Positions 27,768 through 36,019 of a DNA stretch of 64,000 nt are shown here, in pieces (position 1 is the first letter of the stretch; every line of letters starts with the position of its first letter). The DNA is from Streptomyces bikiniensis (GTDB lineage: Bacteria; Actinomycetota; Actinomycetes; Streptomycetales; Streptomycetaceae). Location: positions 325,968 to 389,967 of the forward strand of contig JNWL01000005.1 of NCBI GenBank assembly GCA_000716465.1, given 5' to 3'. The notes under the pieces are model-generated. The model was not told the origin of the DNA and did not search any database. It was given only the letters and a program-made list of their open reading frames with translations. Made by a program: the position numbers and the translations under genes.

Positions 27768-30080
27768 ATGTCCATTTTCAGTTCTGACCACGCCGTCATG
27801 CCCGAGAACGACGAGATCGTCGAGGCCGCAGAGGCCACCGAGACCGTCGCGATCGAGGCCGAGGCCCAGGCCCTGATCGAGGCCGACACCCTCGCCGAGG
27901 CCGAGACCGAGTTCCAGGCCGACGACTCCGCCGAGGAGCCCGACTCCGCCGAGCCCACGATCACCTTCGCGGACCTCGGTCTGCCGGAGGGCGTCGTGCG
28001 CAAGCTCGCGCAGAACGGCGTGACCACCCCCTTCCCGATCCAGGCGGCGACCATCCCGGACGCCCTGGCCGGCAAGGACATCCTCGGCCGCGGTCGCACC
28101 GGCTCCGGCAAGACCCTCTCGTTCGGTCTGCCGCTCCTCGCCACCCTGGCGGGCGGCCACACCGAGAAGAAGAAGCCCCGCGGCGTCATCCTCACCCCGA
28201 CCCGTGAGCTCGCGATGCAGGTCGCGGACGCCCTCCAGCCCTACGGCGACGTGCTCGGCCTGAAGATGAAGGTCGTCTGCGGCGGCACGTCCATGGGCAA
28301 CCAGATCTACGCCCTGGAGCGCGGCGTCGACATCCTCGTCGCCACCCCGGGCCGTCTCCGCGACATCATCAACCGCGGCGCCTGCTCCCTCGAGGCCGTC
28401 CAGATCGCCGTCCTCGACGAGGCCGACCAGATGGCCGACCTGGGCTTCCTGCCCGAGGTCACCGAACTGCTCGACCAGGTTCCGACCGGCGGCCAGCGCC
28501 TCCTCTTCTCCGCCACCCTGGAGAACGAGATCGACAGCCTGGTCAAGCGCTACCTGGTGGACCCCGTCACGCACGAGGTCGACCCGTCCGCCGGCGCCGT
28601 CACGACCATGACCCACCACGTCCTCGTCGTGAAGCCGAAGGACAAGGCCCCGGTCACCGCCGCGATCGCCGCCCGCAAGGGCCGCACGATCATCTTCGTC
28701 CGCACCCAGCTCGGTGCCGACCGCATCGCCGAGCAGCTCCGCGAGTCCGGCGTGAAGGCCGACGCGCTGCACGGCGGCATGACGCAGGGCGCCCGTACGC
28801 GGACCCTGGCCGACTTCAAGGACGGTTACGTCAACGCGCTCGTCGCGACCGACGTCGCCGCCCGCGGCATCCACGTCGACGGCATCGACCTGGTCCTGAA
28901 CGTGGACCCGGCCGGCGACCACAAGGACTACCTGCACCGCTCGGGCCGCACCGCCCGTGCCGGCCGCTCCGGCGTCGTGGTCTCCCTGGCCCTGCCGCAC
29001 CAGCGCCGCCAGATCTTCCGCCTGATGGAGGACGCGGGCGTCGACGCCTCGCGCCACATCGTCGGCGGGGCCGGCGCCTTCGACCCGGAGGTCGCCGAGA
29101 TCACCGGCGCCCGTTCGCTGACCGAGGTCCAGGCCGACTCCGCGAACAACTCCGCCAAGCAGGCCGAGCGCGAGGTCGTCGACCTCACCAAGCAGCTGGA
29201 GCGCCTCCAGCGCCGGGCCGTCGAACTCCGCGAGGAGGCCGACCGCCTGGTGGCCCGCGCCGCCCGCGAGCGCGGCGAGGACCCGGAGGCGGCCGTGGCC
29301 GAGGTGACCGAGGCCGCCGAGGCCGAGGTCGCGGCGGCGGCCGTCGAGGCCGAGCGCGCCGCGAAGGCCGAGGAGCAGCAGCGCCGCGAGGAGCGCCCGT
29401 CCTTCCGCGACGAGCGGGGCAACTTCGAGCGCCGCGACCGTGGCGGTGACCGGGGTGGCTTCCGCGGCGGTGACCGTGGCGGCCGTTCCTTCGAGCGTCG
29501 TGACAACGACCGTCCGTCCGGTGGCTTCCGTCGCGACGACCGTCCCTCGGGTGGCTTCAACCGTGACGACCGTGGCGGCCGTTCCTTCGAGCGTCGTGAC
29601 AACGACCGTCCGTCCGGCGGTTTCCGTCGCGACGACCGTCCCTCGGGCGGTTTCAACCGTGACGACCGCGGCGGTGACCGTGGCGGCTTCCGCCGTGACG
29701 ACCGTCCGTCCGGTGGCTTCCGTCGTGACGAGCGTCCGTCGGGCGGTTTCAACCGTGACGACCGTGGCGGCCGTTCCTTCGAGCGTCGTGACAACGACCG
29801 TCCGTCCGGTGGCTTCCGTCGTGACGACCGTCCGTCGGGCGGTTTCAACCGTGACGACCGCGGCGGCCGTTCCTTCGACCGCCGTGACGACCGCCCCTCC
29901 GGCGGCCACCGCGGCAGCGACCGCCCGTTCAACCGCGACCGTCGCGACGACCGCCCCTCCGGCGGCTTCCGCTCGGGCGGCGACCGCCCGTACGGCCGCC
30001 GTGACGACCACCGCGGCTCCGGCCCGGCCGGCGGCTCCTTCCGCCGCGACGACAAGCCGCGCTGGAAGCGCAACGGCTGA
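27768..30080 (+). CDS. DEAD-box RNA helicase with a long Arg/Gly/Asp-rich repetitive tail
   Basis: 770 residues. An acidic N-terminal ~60 residues precede the core: Q motif FADLGLPEGVVRKLAQNG..FPIQ, Walker A GRTGSGKT, PTRELA, box II VLDEADQMADLGF, SAT, and motif VI HRSGRTARAG. A coiled-coil linker (about 465-545) leads to a tail of repeated RRDDRPSGGF / NRDDRGGRSFE units. The tail likely binds RNA and promotes clustering. DEAD-box proteins unwind short RNA duplexes in ribosome assembly and decay. The ATG at 27768 is used; MPEND at 27798 is an alternative. Confidence 0.95.
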   Translation: MSIFSSDHAVMPENDEIVEAAEATETVAIEAEAQALIEADTLAEAETEFQADDSAEEPDSAEPTITFADLGLPEGVVRKLAQNGVTTPFPIQAATIPDALAGKDILGRGRTGSGKTLSFGLPLLATLAGGHTEKKKPRGVILTPTRELAMQVADALQPYGDVLGLKMKVVCGGTSMGNQIYALERGVDILVATPGRLRDIINRGACSLEAVQIAVLDEADQMADLGFLPEVTELLDQVPTGGQRLLFSATLENEIDSLVKRYLVDPVTHEVDPSAGAVTTMTHHVLVVKPKDKAPVTAAIAARKGRTIIFVRTQLGADRIAEQLRESGVKADALHGGMTQGARTRTLADFKDGYVNALVATDVAARGIHVDGIDLVLNVDPAGDHKDYLHRSGRTARAGRSGVVVSLALPHQRRQIFRLMEDAGVDASRHIVGGAGAFDPEVAEITGARSLTEVQADSANNSAKQAEREVVDLTKQLERLQRRAVELREEADRLVARAARERGEDPEAAVAEVTEAAEAEVAAAAVEAERAAKAEEQQRREERPSFRDERGNFERRDRGGDRGGFRGGDRGGRSFERRDNDRPSGGFRRDDRPSGGFNRDDRGGRSFERRDNDRPSGGFRRDDRPSGGFNRDDRGGDRGGFRRDDRPSGGFRRDERPSGGFNRDDRGGRSFERRDNDRPSGGFRRDDRPSGGFNRDDRGGRSFDRRDDRPSGGHRGSDRPFNRDRRDDRPSGGFRSGGDRPYGRRDDHRGSGPAGGSFRRDDKPRWKRNG
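29434..29895 (+). repeat. In-frame DNA repeats encoding the RGG-like helicase tail
   Basis: Iterated blocks encode RSFERRDNDRPSGGFRRDD and RPSGGFNRDDRGG. The DNA copies (for example GTGGCGGCCGTTCCTTCGAG at three places) are nearly identical, unlike the synonymous drift expected of old protein repeats, which suggests recent duplication or gene conversion. Confidence 0.9.
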
Positions 30081-30115
30081 CACCACGACGGCCACTGGCC
30101 GCTAGCACCCTGAAC

Positions 30116-30154
30116 CAGGGCCCGTACGAGCACTCCGGTGCCGCACGGGCCCTG
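30116..30154 (+). terminator. Terminator of the helicase gene
   Basis: CAGGGCCCGT pairs with ACGGGCCCTG around a 19-base loop, 36 bases after the helicase stop, followed by CTTCG. Confidence 0.85.
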
Positions 30155-30280
30155 CTTCGTACAGACGGCCCCGGCACCCGCCACCCCGTCCCCTTCGACC
30201 GCCTCCAGCGCGCCCGGTGTGGGATACCCGATCGGTTCCTGGGATCTCTCGGGCTATGCTGCACGGGTGTGTCCGTCCAC

Positions 30281-30354
30281 GGGCCGTTAGCTCAATTGGT
30301 CAGAGCAGCGGACTTTTAATCCGTTGGTTGTGGGTTCGAGTCCCACACGGCCTA
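30281..30354 (+). tRNA. tRNA-Lys(UUU)
   Basis: Acceptor GGGCCGT pairs with ACGGCCT, the anticodon loop is CTTTTAA with anticodon TTT, and the T arm is GGGTTCGAGTCCC. CCA is not encoded (CCG follows). Confidence 0.97.
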
Positions 30355-30389
30355 CCGAAGGCGGGGAGGGTTCTCTCCGGTCCGCCGAG

Positions 30390-30423
30390 AAGCGCCCCGT
30401 CGGTTCCGACCGGCGGGGCGCTT
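30390..30423 (+). terminator. Terminator of tRNA-Lys
   Basis: AAGCGCCCCG pairs with CGGGGCGCTT, with a nested TCGG/CCGA pair, 36 bases beyond the tRNA. Confidence 0.88.
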
Positions 30424-30450
30424 CGGCGTTTCCGGGGGAGGGCTTTTTGG

Positions 30451-30917
30451 TCAGCGGGTCTCCGGGCGGTGGCAGACGCAGACGTTCACGTCGTGGGGCT
30501 GGTGGTGGAGGCCGGTTCGAGGGTGCGGAGGGCGCCGTCCGCGGGGAAGAGCGGCCTTCCGCCGCCGAGGAGCAACGGCACGACGACCGGGCGGAGTTCG
30601 TCGGCCAGGTCCTCGGCCAGGAGCGTGCGGACGAGGGCGGGGCTGTCCAGGACGAGGAGGTCGCGGCCGGGGCCCGTGGAGTTCGCGGAGGCCGTCCACA
30701 GCTTGTCGCCGTGGACGAGCCGGGTGTTGTGCCGGCCGGGGTCGGCCTCGTCGAGGGCGTGGGAGACGATGTACTTCGGGAGCGCGTCCATCCGGTCGGC
30801 GAAGGGGCCGCCGGCCCGCTCCGGCCAGGCGTTCGCCCTCGCCCGCCAGGTGCGGCGGCCGAGGAGCAGGCCGTCCGCCCGCTCCGTGGCCTCGGTGAAC
30901 GCGCCGTCCACCACCTC
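30451..30917 (-). pseudogene. Remnant of a dihydrofolate-reductase-family (RibD C-terminal domain) protein
   Basis: The minus strand encodes EATERADGLLLGRRTWR, DALPKYIVSHALDEAD, LLVLDSPALVRTLLAEDL and VVVPLLLGGGRPLFP, the middle and late motifs of this flavin/NADPH reductase-like family. The N-terminal ~40 residues with the usual start and Rossmann-like beta strand are absent; upstream DNA is unrelated. Near the C terminus the frame stops at 30486 (STTSPTT), while the expected ending (HDVNVCVCHRPETR) continues in a neighbouring frame to 30451, indicating a one-base shift. Both ends are broken, so it is called a pseudogene. Confidence 0.75.
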
Positions 30918-31166
30918 CGGGGGGTGAGGCGCCCGGGTCCTCCGGGTGCCCCTGGGTCTTCCCTGATCCGCCGGGCTTTCCGGGTGCCCTTCCCGCCTCG
31001 GGGTAGGAAAGCCGCGGGGCACGAGGGGAGAGACGGACCGGCGGTCGGGAAGGCACCGCTCCCGGGAGGTCCCTCCCGCGCGGGCCCCTGCGCCGAACGG
31101 CTTCGTCCGGGGCGCGGGGCGCAGAGGGGTGGGGAAAGGTGGAGACGGAACGTGGAGGTGGGGACG

Positions 31167-32534
31167 GTGACGGCGAGCGGAACCGGTGATCCGGCGAAGA
31201 CGGCCCGGCGGCTGGCGCGCTGCGCGCTGCTCGCGGCGGTGGCCGCGGTCGTGGTGCTGCTGACGGCGCTGGGCGGCGGCGGGGTGCTGATCCTGGTGAG
31301 CGGGCTCGCGGGACTCGCTCTGTCGGCCGTGGGCATCTGGTGGTTCCTCGCCCACCGGGGACCGCTGCGGGCGCTCGGTGCGCTGCTCGCGGTGGCCGCG
31401 CCCGCCGCGGTCCTCACCCTGTACGTCGTCGGCGGCGTCTGGCTGAACGCCCTCGGGGCGCTCGCGCTCTGGGGCGTGGCGTTGCTCTGCGCCCGGTCCG
31501 CCCTGCGCCGGCCGGAGGAGGACGGGGACGGGGTGATGCGGGGCGTGCCGGCGGCCCGGCCCGAGAAGGCCGTCCTGATCATGAACCCGAAGTCCGGCGG
31601 CGGAAAGGTCGAGCAGTTCGGGCTCGTCCGGCGGGCCGAGGAGCTGGGCGCCCGGGTGGTCCTCCTCGACCCGTCCGCCGACACCGACGTCACCGCACTC
31701 GCCCGGCAGGCCGTGGCCGGGGGCGCCGACCTGCTCGGCGTGGCCGGCGGCGACGGCACGCAGGCGCTGGTCGCCGCCGTGGCCGCCGAGCACGACCTGC
31801 CGTTCCTCGTCATCTCGGCCGGCACCCGCAACCACTTCGCCATGGACCTCGGCCTCGACCGCACCGACCCGTCGACCTGCCTGAACGCCCTGACCGACGG
31901 CGAGGAGCTCCGGGTCGACCTCGGCTCGGTCTCCGGCCGCGCCTTCGTCAACACCGTCTCCTTCGGGGTGTACGCGGACGTGGTCCACCACCCCGAGTAC
32001 CGCGACGCCAAGGCCGGCACCGCCCTCGACGCCCTGCCCGACCTGCTCCAGGGCGGCGAGGGCGGCCGCGTCGACGCGGTCGTCGACGGCACCCTGGTCG
32101 ACGCCCAGCAGGCGCTCCTGGTCAGCAACAACCCGTACGCCACCCCCGATCCGCTCAGCGCCGACCCGGCACGGAGACCCCGTCTCGACGGGGGCGAGCT
32201 CGGCGTGATCGGCGTCCGGGTGGAAGGGGCGATGCAGGCCGCCGAGCTGGCGGTACGGGGCACCCAGGCGGCCGCCCTGAACGTCCTGACGGCCCGCAGG
32301 GTCGAGGTCACCTGCGACGACGGTGACGGCGCCCTCTCCGTCGCCGTCGACGGCGAGGCGCTGGTCCTGCCCGCCCCGGTCGTCTGCACCCTCCGCCCGC
32401 GCGCCCTGCGGGTGCTCGTGCCCCGGGACCGGCCGGGCATCACGCCTCCACCGCCGCCCATGGACTGGCGGCGCATCACCGAGCTCGCCTTCCACACCCA
32501 CCACCCCCATCGATCCCCGAGGAACGGCGCATGA
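31167..32534 (+). CDS. Diacylglycerol kinase-family protein with N-terminal membrane domain
   Basis: 455 residues from GTG 31167, 7 bases after GGAGGT at 31154-31159; in-frame GTGs at 31152 and 31158 are less well placed. About four hydrophobic segments (residues 15-115) precede a lipid kinase catalytic domain with AVLIMNPKSGGGKVE, GVAGGDGTQALVA and SAGTRNHFAMDLG. It phosphorylates diacylglycerol or a related lipid at the membrane. It overlaps the next gene by 4 bases (ATGA), which encodes a lipid phosphatase, an obvious functional pair. The longer open frame upstream to 30324 is antisense to the reductase remnant. Confidence 0.9.
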   Translation: MTASGTGDPAKTARRLARCALLAAVAAVVVLLTALGGGGVLILVSGLAGLALSAVGIWWFLAHRGPLRALGALLAVAAPAAVLTLYVVGGVWLNALGALALWGVALLCARSALRRPEEDGDGVMRGVPAARPEKAVLIMNPKSGGGKVEQFGLVRRAEELGARVVLLDPSADTDVTALARQAVAGGADLLGVAGGDGTQALVAAVAAEHDLPFLVISAGTRNHFAMDLGLDRTDPSTCLNALTDGEELRVDLGSVSGRAFVNTVSFGVYADVVHHPEYRDAKAGTALDALPDLLQGGEGGRVDAVVDGTLVDAQQALLVSNNPYATPDPLSADPARRPRLDGGELGVIGVRVEGAMQAAELAVRGTQAAALNVLTARRVEVTCDDGDGALSVAVDGEALVLPAPVVCTLRPRALRVLVPRDRPGITPPPPPMDWRRITELAFHTHHPHRSPRNGA

Positions 32535-33112
32535 CCCACGACACGCCCACCGAGACCGTCCAAGCCGTCCTGCACGATCTCCGGGCCGTCGACGGCGCCG
32601 TGTACGCCGCCGTGGCGGCCACCCCCACGCCCACCCTGGACACGGCCCTGCGCCGGCTCTCCAGGACGGCCGACCACTCCAAGATCTCCTTCTCCGTCGC
32701 GGCCGTGCTCGGCCTCTTCCCGGGCCGTCCGCGCCGGGCCGCGCTCGCCGGGGTCGGGGCGATCGCGGTGGCCTCGGCCACGGCGAACCTGCTGGGCAAG
32801 CGGCTCGTCCGCAGGGCGCGGCCGGACCGGGAGGCGGCCCGGGTGGTGGCGGGCCGGCACGTTCCCATGCCGGACTCGGCCTCGTTCCCCTCGGGGCACA
32901 CCGCGTCGGCGGTCGCCTTCGCCACCGCCGTGGGGGTGGTGCTGCCCGCCGCCGCCGTGCCCCTCGGGATCCTGGCGTCGACGGTGGGGTACTCCCGCGT
33001 CCACACCGGCGTGCACTATCCGGGCGACGTCGCCGCGGGCGCCGTCCTCGGCGTCGCCAGCGCCGCCGTCTCGCTGACGGTCGGAGCCTCCCTGGCCCGC
33101 CGGCGGGGGTAG
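32531..33112 (+). CDS. PAP2-family phosphatase
   Basis: 193 residues. Motif 1 is KRLVRRARPDR, motif 2 PSGHTAS, and motif 3 SRVHTGVHYPGDV, complete for the PAP2/phosphatidic acid phosphatase family, with several hydrophobic helices. Translation is coupled to the lipid kinase, so the pair may interconvert diacylglycerol or undecaprenyl-type lipids and their phosphates. Confidence 0.93.
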   Translation: MTHDTPTETVQAVLHDLRAVDGAVYAAVAATPTPTLDTALRRLSRTADHSKISFSVAAVLGLFPGRPRRAALAGVGAIAVASATANLLGKRLVRRARPDREAARVVAGRHVPMPDSASFPSGHTASAVAFATAVGVVLPAAAVPLGILASTVGYSRVHTGVHYPGDVAAGAVLGVASAAVSLTVGASLARRRG

Positions 33113-33147
33113 CGGCCGGGAGGTTCACCGGAAGGCTCGACACGCCC

Positions 33148-33318
33148 CCCAGGGCCTGTCCGGCGGATCATGGCCGGGGCCGCGACGCCCGGCACGGCAC
33201 CTCGCCGCGTTGCCGAAACGCCCCGACAGCTCCGCCATCGGCCCGCTCCGGCGCCGTGCGGGCCACCGCGCCGGACGCCGCGGCCCACCCGACCCCGATC
33301 CGCCGGACAGGCCCTGGG
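33148..33318. mobile_element. MITE-like element with 22-bp perfect terminal inverted repeats
   Basis: The 22 bases at 33148-33169 (CCCAGGGCCTGTCCGGCGG...) are the exact reverse complement of 33297-33318. The interior is 127 bases of GC-rich non-coding DNA, total 171 bp, between the PAP2 gene and the sigma factor gene (6 bases past the sigma stop). The ends resemble termini of Streptomyces IS5-type elements as far as I remember. No transposase is present and no clear target duplication is visible. A long terminator-like hairpin is the alternative reading. Confidence 0.65.
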
Positions 33319-33323
33319 CCGGG

Positions 33324-34253
33324 TCACTCCGCCCGTGCCAGTTCCTCCTCCGTGAGGCCGAGCGTCGCGAGCCGTTCCGGGTCCGCCAGGATGTGGAGCT
33401 CGACAATCCGGTCACCGGCGACCGTGAACACCATGAGCGCGGCCGGGCGTCCGTCGACGACCGACAGGACCGCGGGGTCACCGTTGGCCACGACCCGCAG
33501 TGACGCCCTGCGGAACCGGGAGTACGCCAGGGCCTGCGCGACGACGGTCTCGGCGCCCCGCACCAGCTTGGAGGCGCCGGCCATGAGCCGGCCGCCGTCC
33601 GCGCGCAGCACCACGTCCGGGTCGAGGACCGCGAGCAGGCCCTCGAAGTCGCCGCCGTTCGCGGCGGTGAGGAAGGCGTCCGCGAGCTCCCGCCGGCGCC
33701 GTGCGTCCGGGGCGGGGCCCGGGGAGGCGTCCCGCACCCGGCGGCGGGCGCGGCTGGCGAGCTGGCGGGTCGCGGCCGGGCTGCGGTCCACGACCTCCGC
33801 TATCTCGTCGAAGGAGACGGCGAACATGTCGTGCAGGACGAACGCGAGCCGCTCGGCCGGCGACAGGGTCTCCAGGACGACGAGGAGCGCGAGACCGACG
33901 GACTCGCCGAGCTCGGCCGCGCGCTCCGGGTCGGTGGCGGCCGCGGCGTCGGCGCCCCCACCGACCCGGACCACCGGGTCGGGGACGTAGTACTCCAGCG
34001 GGGACTCGCGGCGCGAGCCGCGCGAGCGCAGCATGTCCAGGCAGACGCGGCCGACGACCGTGGTCAGCCAGCCGCTGAGGTTCCGCACCTCGCCGATGTC
34101 GGCGCGGCTCAGCTTGAGCCAGGCCTCCTGGACGGCGTCCTCGGCCTCGCTCAGCGAGCCCAGCATCCGGTACGCCACCGCCCGCAGGTGCCCCCGGTCG
34201 GCGTCGAAGCGCCGGGCCAGGAGTTCCTCGTCGCCGTGCGGGTTCATGTTCAT
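33324..34253 (-). CDS. ECF sigma factor with SnoaL-like C-terminal domain (SigJ/ECF41 type)
   Basis: 309 residues from ATG 34253. Sigma region 2 is FDADRGHLRAVAYRMLGSLSEAEDAVQEAWLKL and region 4 LSPAERLAFVLHDMFAVSFDEIAEVVDRSPAATRQLASRARRR. A C-terminal SnoaL-like domain follows (about 195-300; ADAFLTAANGGDFEGLLAVL). In ECF41 this domain replaces a separate anti-sigma factor. Upstream in frame are five 18-bp repeats (VDLMGT/VDLMDA) and an ATG at 34370; translation from there would add 39 residues. No strong ribosome site distinguishes the starts. Confidence 0.9.
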   Translation of the reverse strand: MNMNPHGDEELLARRFDADRGHLRAVAYRMLGSLSEAEDAVQEAWLKLSRADIGEVRNLSGWLTTVVGRVCLDMLRSRGSRRESPLEYYVPDPVVRVGGGADAAAATDPERAAELGESVGLALLVVLETLSPAERLAFVLHDMFAVSFDEIAEVVDRSPAATRQLASRARRRVRDASPGPAPDARRRRELADAFLTAANGGDFEGLLAVLDPDVVLRADGGRLMAGASKLVRGAETVVAQALAYSRFRRASLRVVANGDPAVLSVVDGRPAALMVFTVAGDRIVELHILADPERLATLGLTEEELARAE

Positions 34254-34256
34254 GTC

Positions 34257-34346
34257 CACCAGATCCACCGTGCCCATCAGATCCACCGCGTCCATCAGAT
34301 CCACCGCGCTCATCATGTCCACCGTGCCCAACAGATCCACCGTGCC
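34257..34346. repeat. Five 18-bp tandem repeats at the 5' end of the sigma factor gene
   Basis: Five consecutive 18-bp units related to CATCAGATCCACCGTGCC. They are in frame with the sigma factor, so they lie either in its leader or encode a (V-D-L-M-x-x)n N-terminal extension. Copy number change would never shift the frame. Confidence 0.92.
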
Positions 34347-34542
34347 CGCGTCCACGCTCGCGCCCGTCATGTCTCCATGACGGATCGGACCCCGCCCATG
34401 TGACAGGGAGAGGGGGTCGGACGTTTCGGTGCGTGAGATTCCCGCCGTTCCGGCGTGAGCGCCCGGGATTCCCCGGTCCGAGCCGTCGACCGCCGTGGTT
34501 TCCCACTTCAGCGGCGTGCCCGCCGGTCCTAGTTTGATCGTC

Positions 34543-35034
34543 ATGACGACGACACCGCAGGTCAACCCCGTCCTCCGTACCCCGCCGGCCCCGCCCGCCG
34601 CCGCTGCCGCGTACTTCTCCGCGAGCCTCGCCTTCCACGCCGACGTCTCCGACGTGGCCTCCGCCCTCGCCGCCGCAGTGGCCGAGGGCACCGACCCCGG
34701 CTTCGTCCTGGTCGACACCCGGTCCACCGCCTCCTGGGACCAGGGGCACGTCCCCGGCGCCGTCCACCTGCCGACCGCGCTCGTCCCCGAGCAGGCCGAG
34801 GAACTGCTCGACCGGTCCGTGCCGGTCGTCACGTACTGCTGGGGCCCCGGCTGCAACGGCGCCACCCGCGCCGCGCTCGCCCTCGCGGAGCGGGGCTTCC
34901 AGGTCAAGGAGATGCTCGGCGGCTTCGAGTACTGGGTGCGGGAGGGGTTCGCGTACGAGACGTGGGAAGGGCCCGCGGAGAGGGCCGCCGACCCCCTGAC
35001 GGCCCCGGTCGGCACCGACGACTGCGGCTGCTGA
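34543..35034 (+). CDS. Rhodanese-domain protein
   Basis: 163 residues from ATG 34543. A single rhodanese domain with LVDTRSTASWDQGHVPGAVHLP and active-site loop YCWGPGCNGATRAA, with Cys as persulfide carrier. It ends in CGC, adding further thiols. It is cytosolic, probably in sulfur transfer or detoxification. It is divergent from the ECF41 sigma factor across about 290 bases that include the 18-bp repeats. I see no Shine-Dalgarno sequence; an AT-rich TAGTTTGATCG immediately upstream suggests a leaderless transcript. Confidence 0.88.
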   Translation: MTTTPQVNPVLRTPPAPPAAAAAYFSASLAFHADVSDVASALAAAVAEGTDPGFVLVDTRSTASWDQGHVPGAVHLPTALVPEQAEELLDRSVPVVTYCWGPGCNGATRAALALAERGFQVKEMLGGFEYWVREGFAYETWEGPAERAADPLTAPVGTDDCGC

Positions 35035-35099
35035 GACAGGGGCCGGGAAGAACCGATTTCAGGATCGCCCCGGTCATGCCGTAGAGTCGTGTTCACCGA

Positions 35100-35173
35100 C
35101 GCGGGGTGGAGCAGCTCGGTAGCTCGCTGGGCTCATAACCCAGAGGTCGCAGGTTCAAATCCTGTCCCCGCTA
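35100..35173 (+). tRNA. Initiator tRNA-fMet(CAU)
   Basis: Acceptor CGCGGGG pairs with CCCCGCT with the first pair being a C-U mismatch, the anticodon stem has GGG-CTCATAA-CCC with anticodon CAT, and the T arm is GCAGGTTCAAATCCTGT. The unpaired first position and three G-C pairs next to the anticodon loop mark the initiator. Confidence 0.97.
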
Positions 35174-35184
35174 CTCAGTAGTGA

Positions 35185-35218
35185 CGAAGGCCCGGATCCA
35201 AGAGGATCCGGGCCTTCG
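35185..35218 (+). terminator. Terminator of tRNA-fMet
   Basis: Perfect 15-base stem (CGAAGGCCCGGATCC with GGATCCGGGCCTTCG) and a 4-base loop. Confidence 0.92.
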
Positions 35219-35240
35219 TCGTTTCCCCGGGCGTTTCCGG

Positions 35241-35271
35241 TTGACCTTGACGCAACGTCAAGATCTAGCGT
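35241..35271 (+). promoter_or_regulatory. MerR-type promoter/operator of the TipA-like gene
   Basis: TTGACC (35241-35246) and TAGCGT (35266-35271) are separated by 19 bases, the long spacing that MerR proteins correct by distorting DNA. A perfect dyad CTTGACG-CAA-CGTCAAG (35246-35262) fills the spacer. The ATG at 35279 follows the -10 by 7 bases, so the mRNA is probably leaderless. Autoregulation is expected. Confidence 0.85.
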
Positions 35272-35278
35272 TCCCGTC

Positions 35279-36019
35279 ATGGAGTGGTCGATCCAGGAGA
35301 TCGCCAAGAAGGCCGGCACCACCAGCCGCACCCTCCGGCACTACGGAGAGCGCGGACTGCTGGAGCCGAGCCGGATCGGCGCGAACGGTTACCGGTACTA
35401 CGACCAGGCGGCGCTCGTGCGGCTGCAGCGGATCCTGCTGCTGCGCGAGCTGGGGCTCTCGCTGCCCGCCATCGCCGAGGTCCTCGCGGGCCAACGGGAC
35501 ACCTCCGCGGCCCTGCGCACCCACCTCGCCCTCCTGGAGCAGGAGCGCGAGCGCATCGGACGCCAGATCGCGTCGGTGCGGACCACCCTCCACAAGACCG
35601 AGAACGGAGAAGAGCTCATGGCGGACGAAGTGTTCGACGGTTTCGACCACACGCGGTACGAGGAGGAGGTCACCCACCGCTGGGGCCGCGAGGCCTACGA
35701 GCAGGGCGACCGGTGGTGGCGCTCGCTGGACGAGGAGCGGAAGCGGGCGTTCATCGAGGAGCAGGCCGGCATCGCCCGCGACTTCGGGAAGGCGGCGCGG
35801 GACGGCCTGGCCGCCGACAGCGACGAGGTGCAGGCCGTCGCGCGGCGCCACGTCGCGTGGCTGTCGACCACCACGGAGCCGACCAAGGAGTACGTGATCG
35901 GCCTCGGCCGGATGTACGTCGACGACCCTCGGTTCACCAAGAACTACGACAAGTACGGCGAGGGCACCGCGGTCCTCGTCCGGGACGCGCTGGCGGTCTA
36001 CGCCGAGCGGAACATGTAG
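35279..36019 (+). CDS. TipAL-like MerR regulator with TipAS antibiotic-binding domain
   Basis: 246 residues. The N-terminal MerR winged helix starts WSIQEIAKKAGTTSRTLRHYGERGLL, followed by a coiled-coil dimerisation helix (to about 110). The C-terminal TipAS domain is EEVTHRWGREAYEQGDRWW...YVDDPRFTKNYDKYGEGTAVLVRDAL. TipAL responds to thiopeptides and other drugs and activates its own promoter; a second internal start for the TipAS domain alone may exist at ATG 35618 (MADEVFDGFDHTRYEEEV), as in S. lividans. Confidence 0.94.
   Translation: MEWSIQEIAKKAGTTSRTLRHYGERGLLEPSRIGANGYRYYDQAALVRLQRILLLRELGLSLPAIAEVLAGQRDTSAALRTHLALLEQERERIGRQIASVRTTLHKTENGEELMADEVFDGFDHTRYEEEVTHRWGREAYEQGDRWWRSLDEERKRAFIEEQAGIARDFGKAARDGLAADSDEVQAVARRHVAWLSTTTEPTKEYVIGLGRMYVDDPRFTKNYDKYGEGTAVLVRDALAVYAERNM

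Noticed and set aside
27675..30095. 806-residue minus-strand frame covering the whole DEAD-box gene
   Set aside because: Repetitive Val/Thr/Ala translation caused by the antisense of RPSGGF repeats; no ribosome site and no known motif.
30287..33143. Two long minus-strand frames across the lipid kinase and PAP2 genes
   Set aside because: Kinase and phosphatase motifs are clear on the plus strand; only the reductase remnant at 30451-30917 carries family signal on the minus strand.
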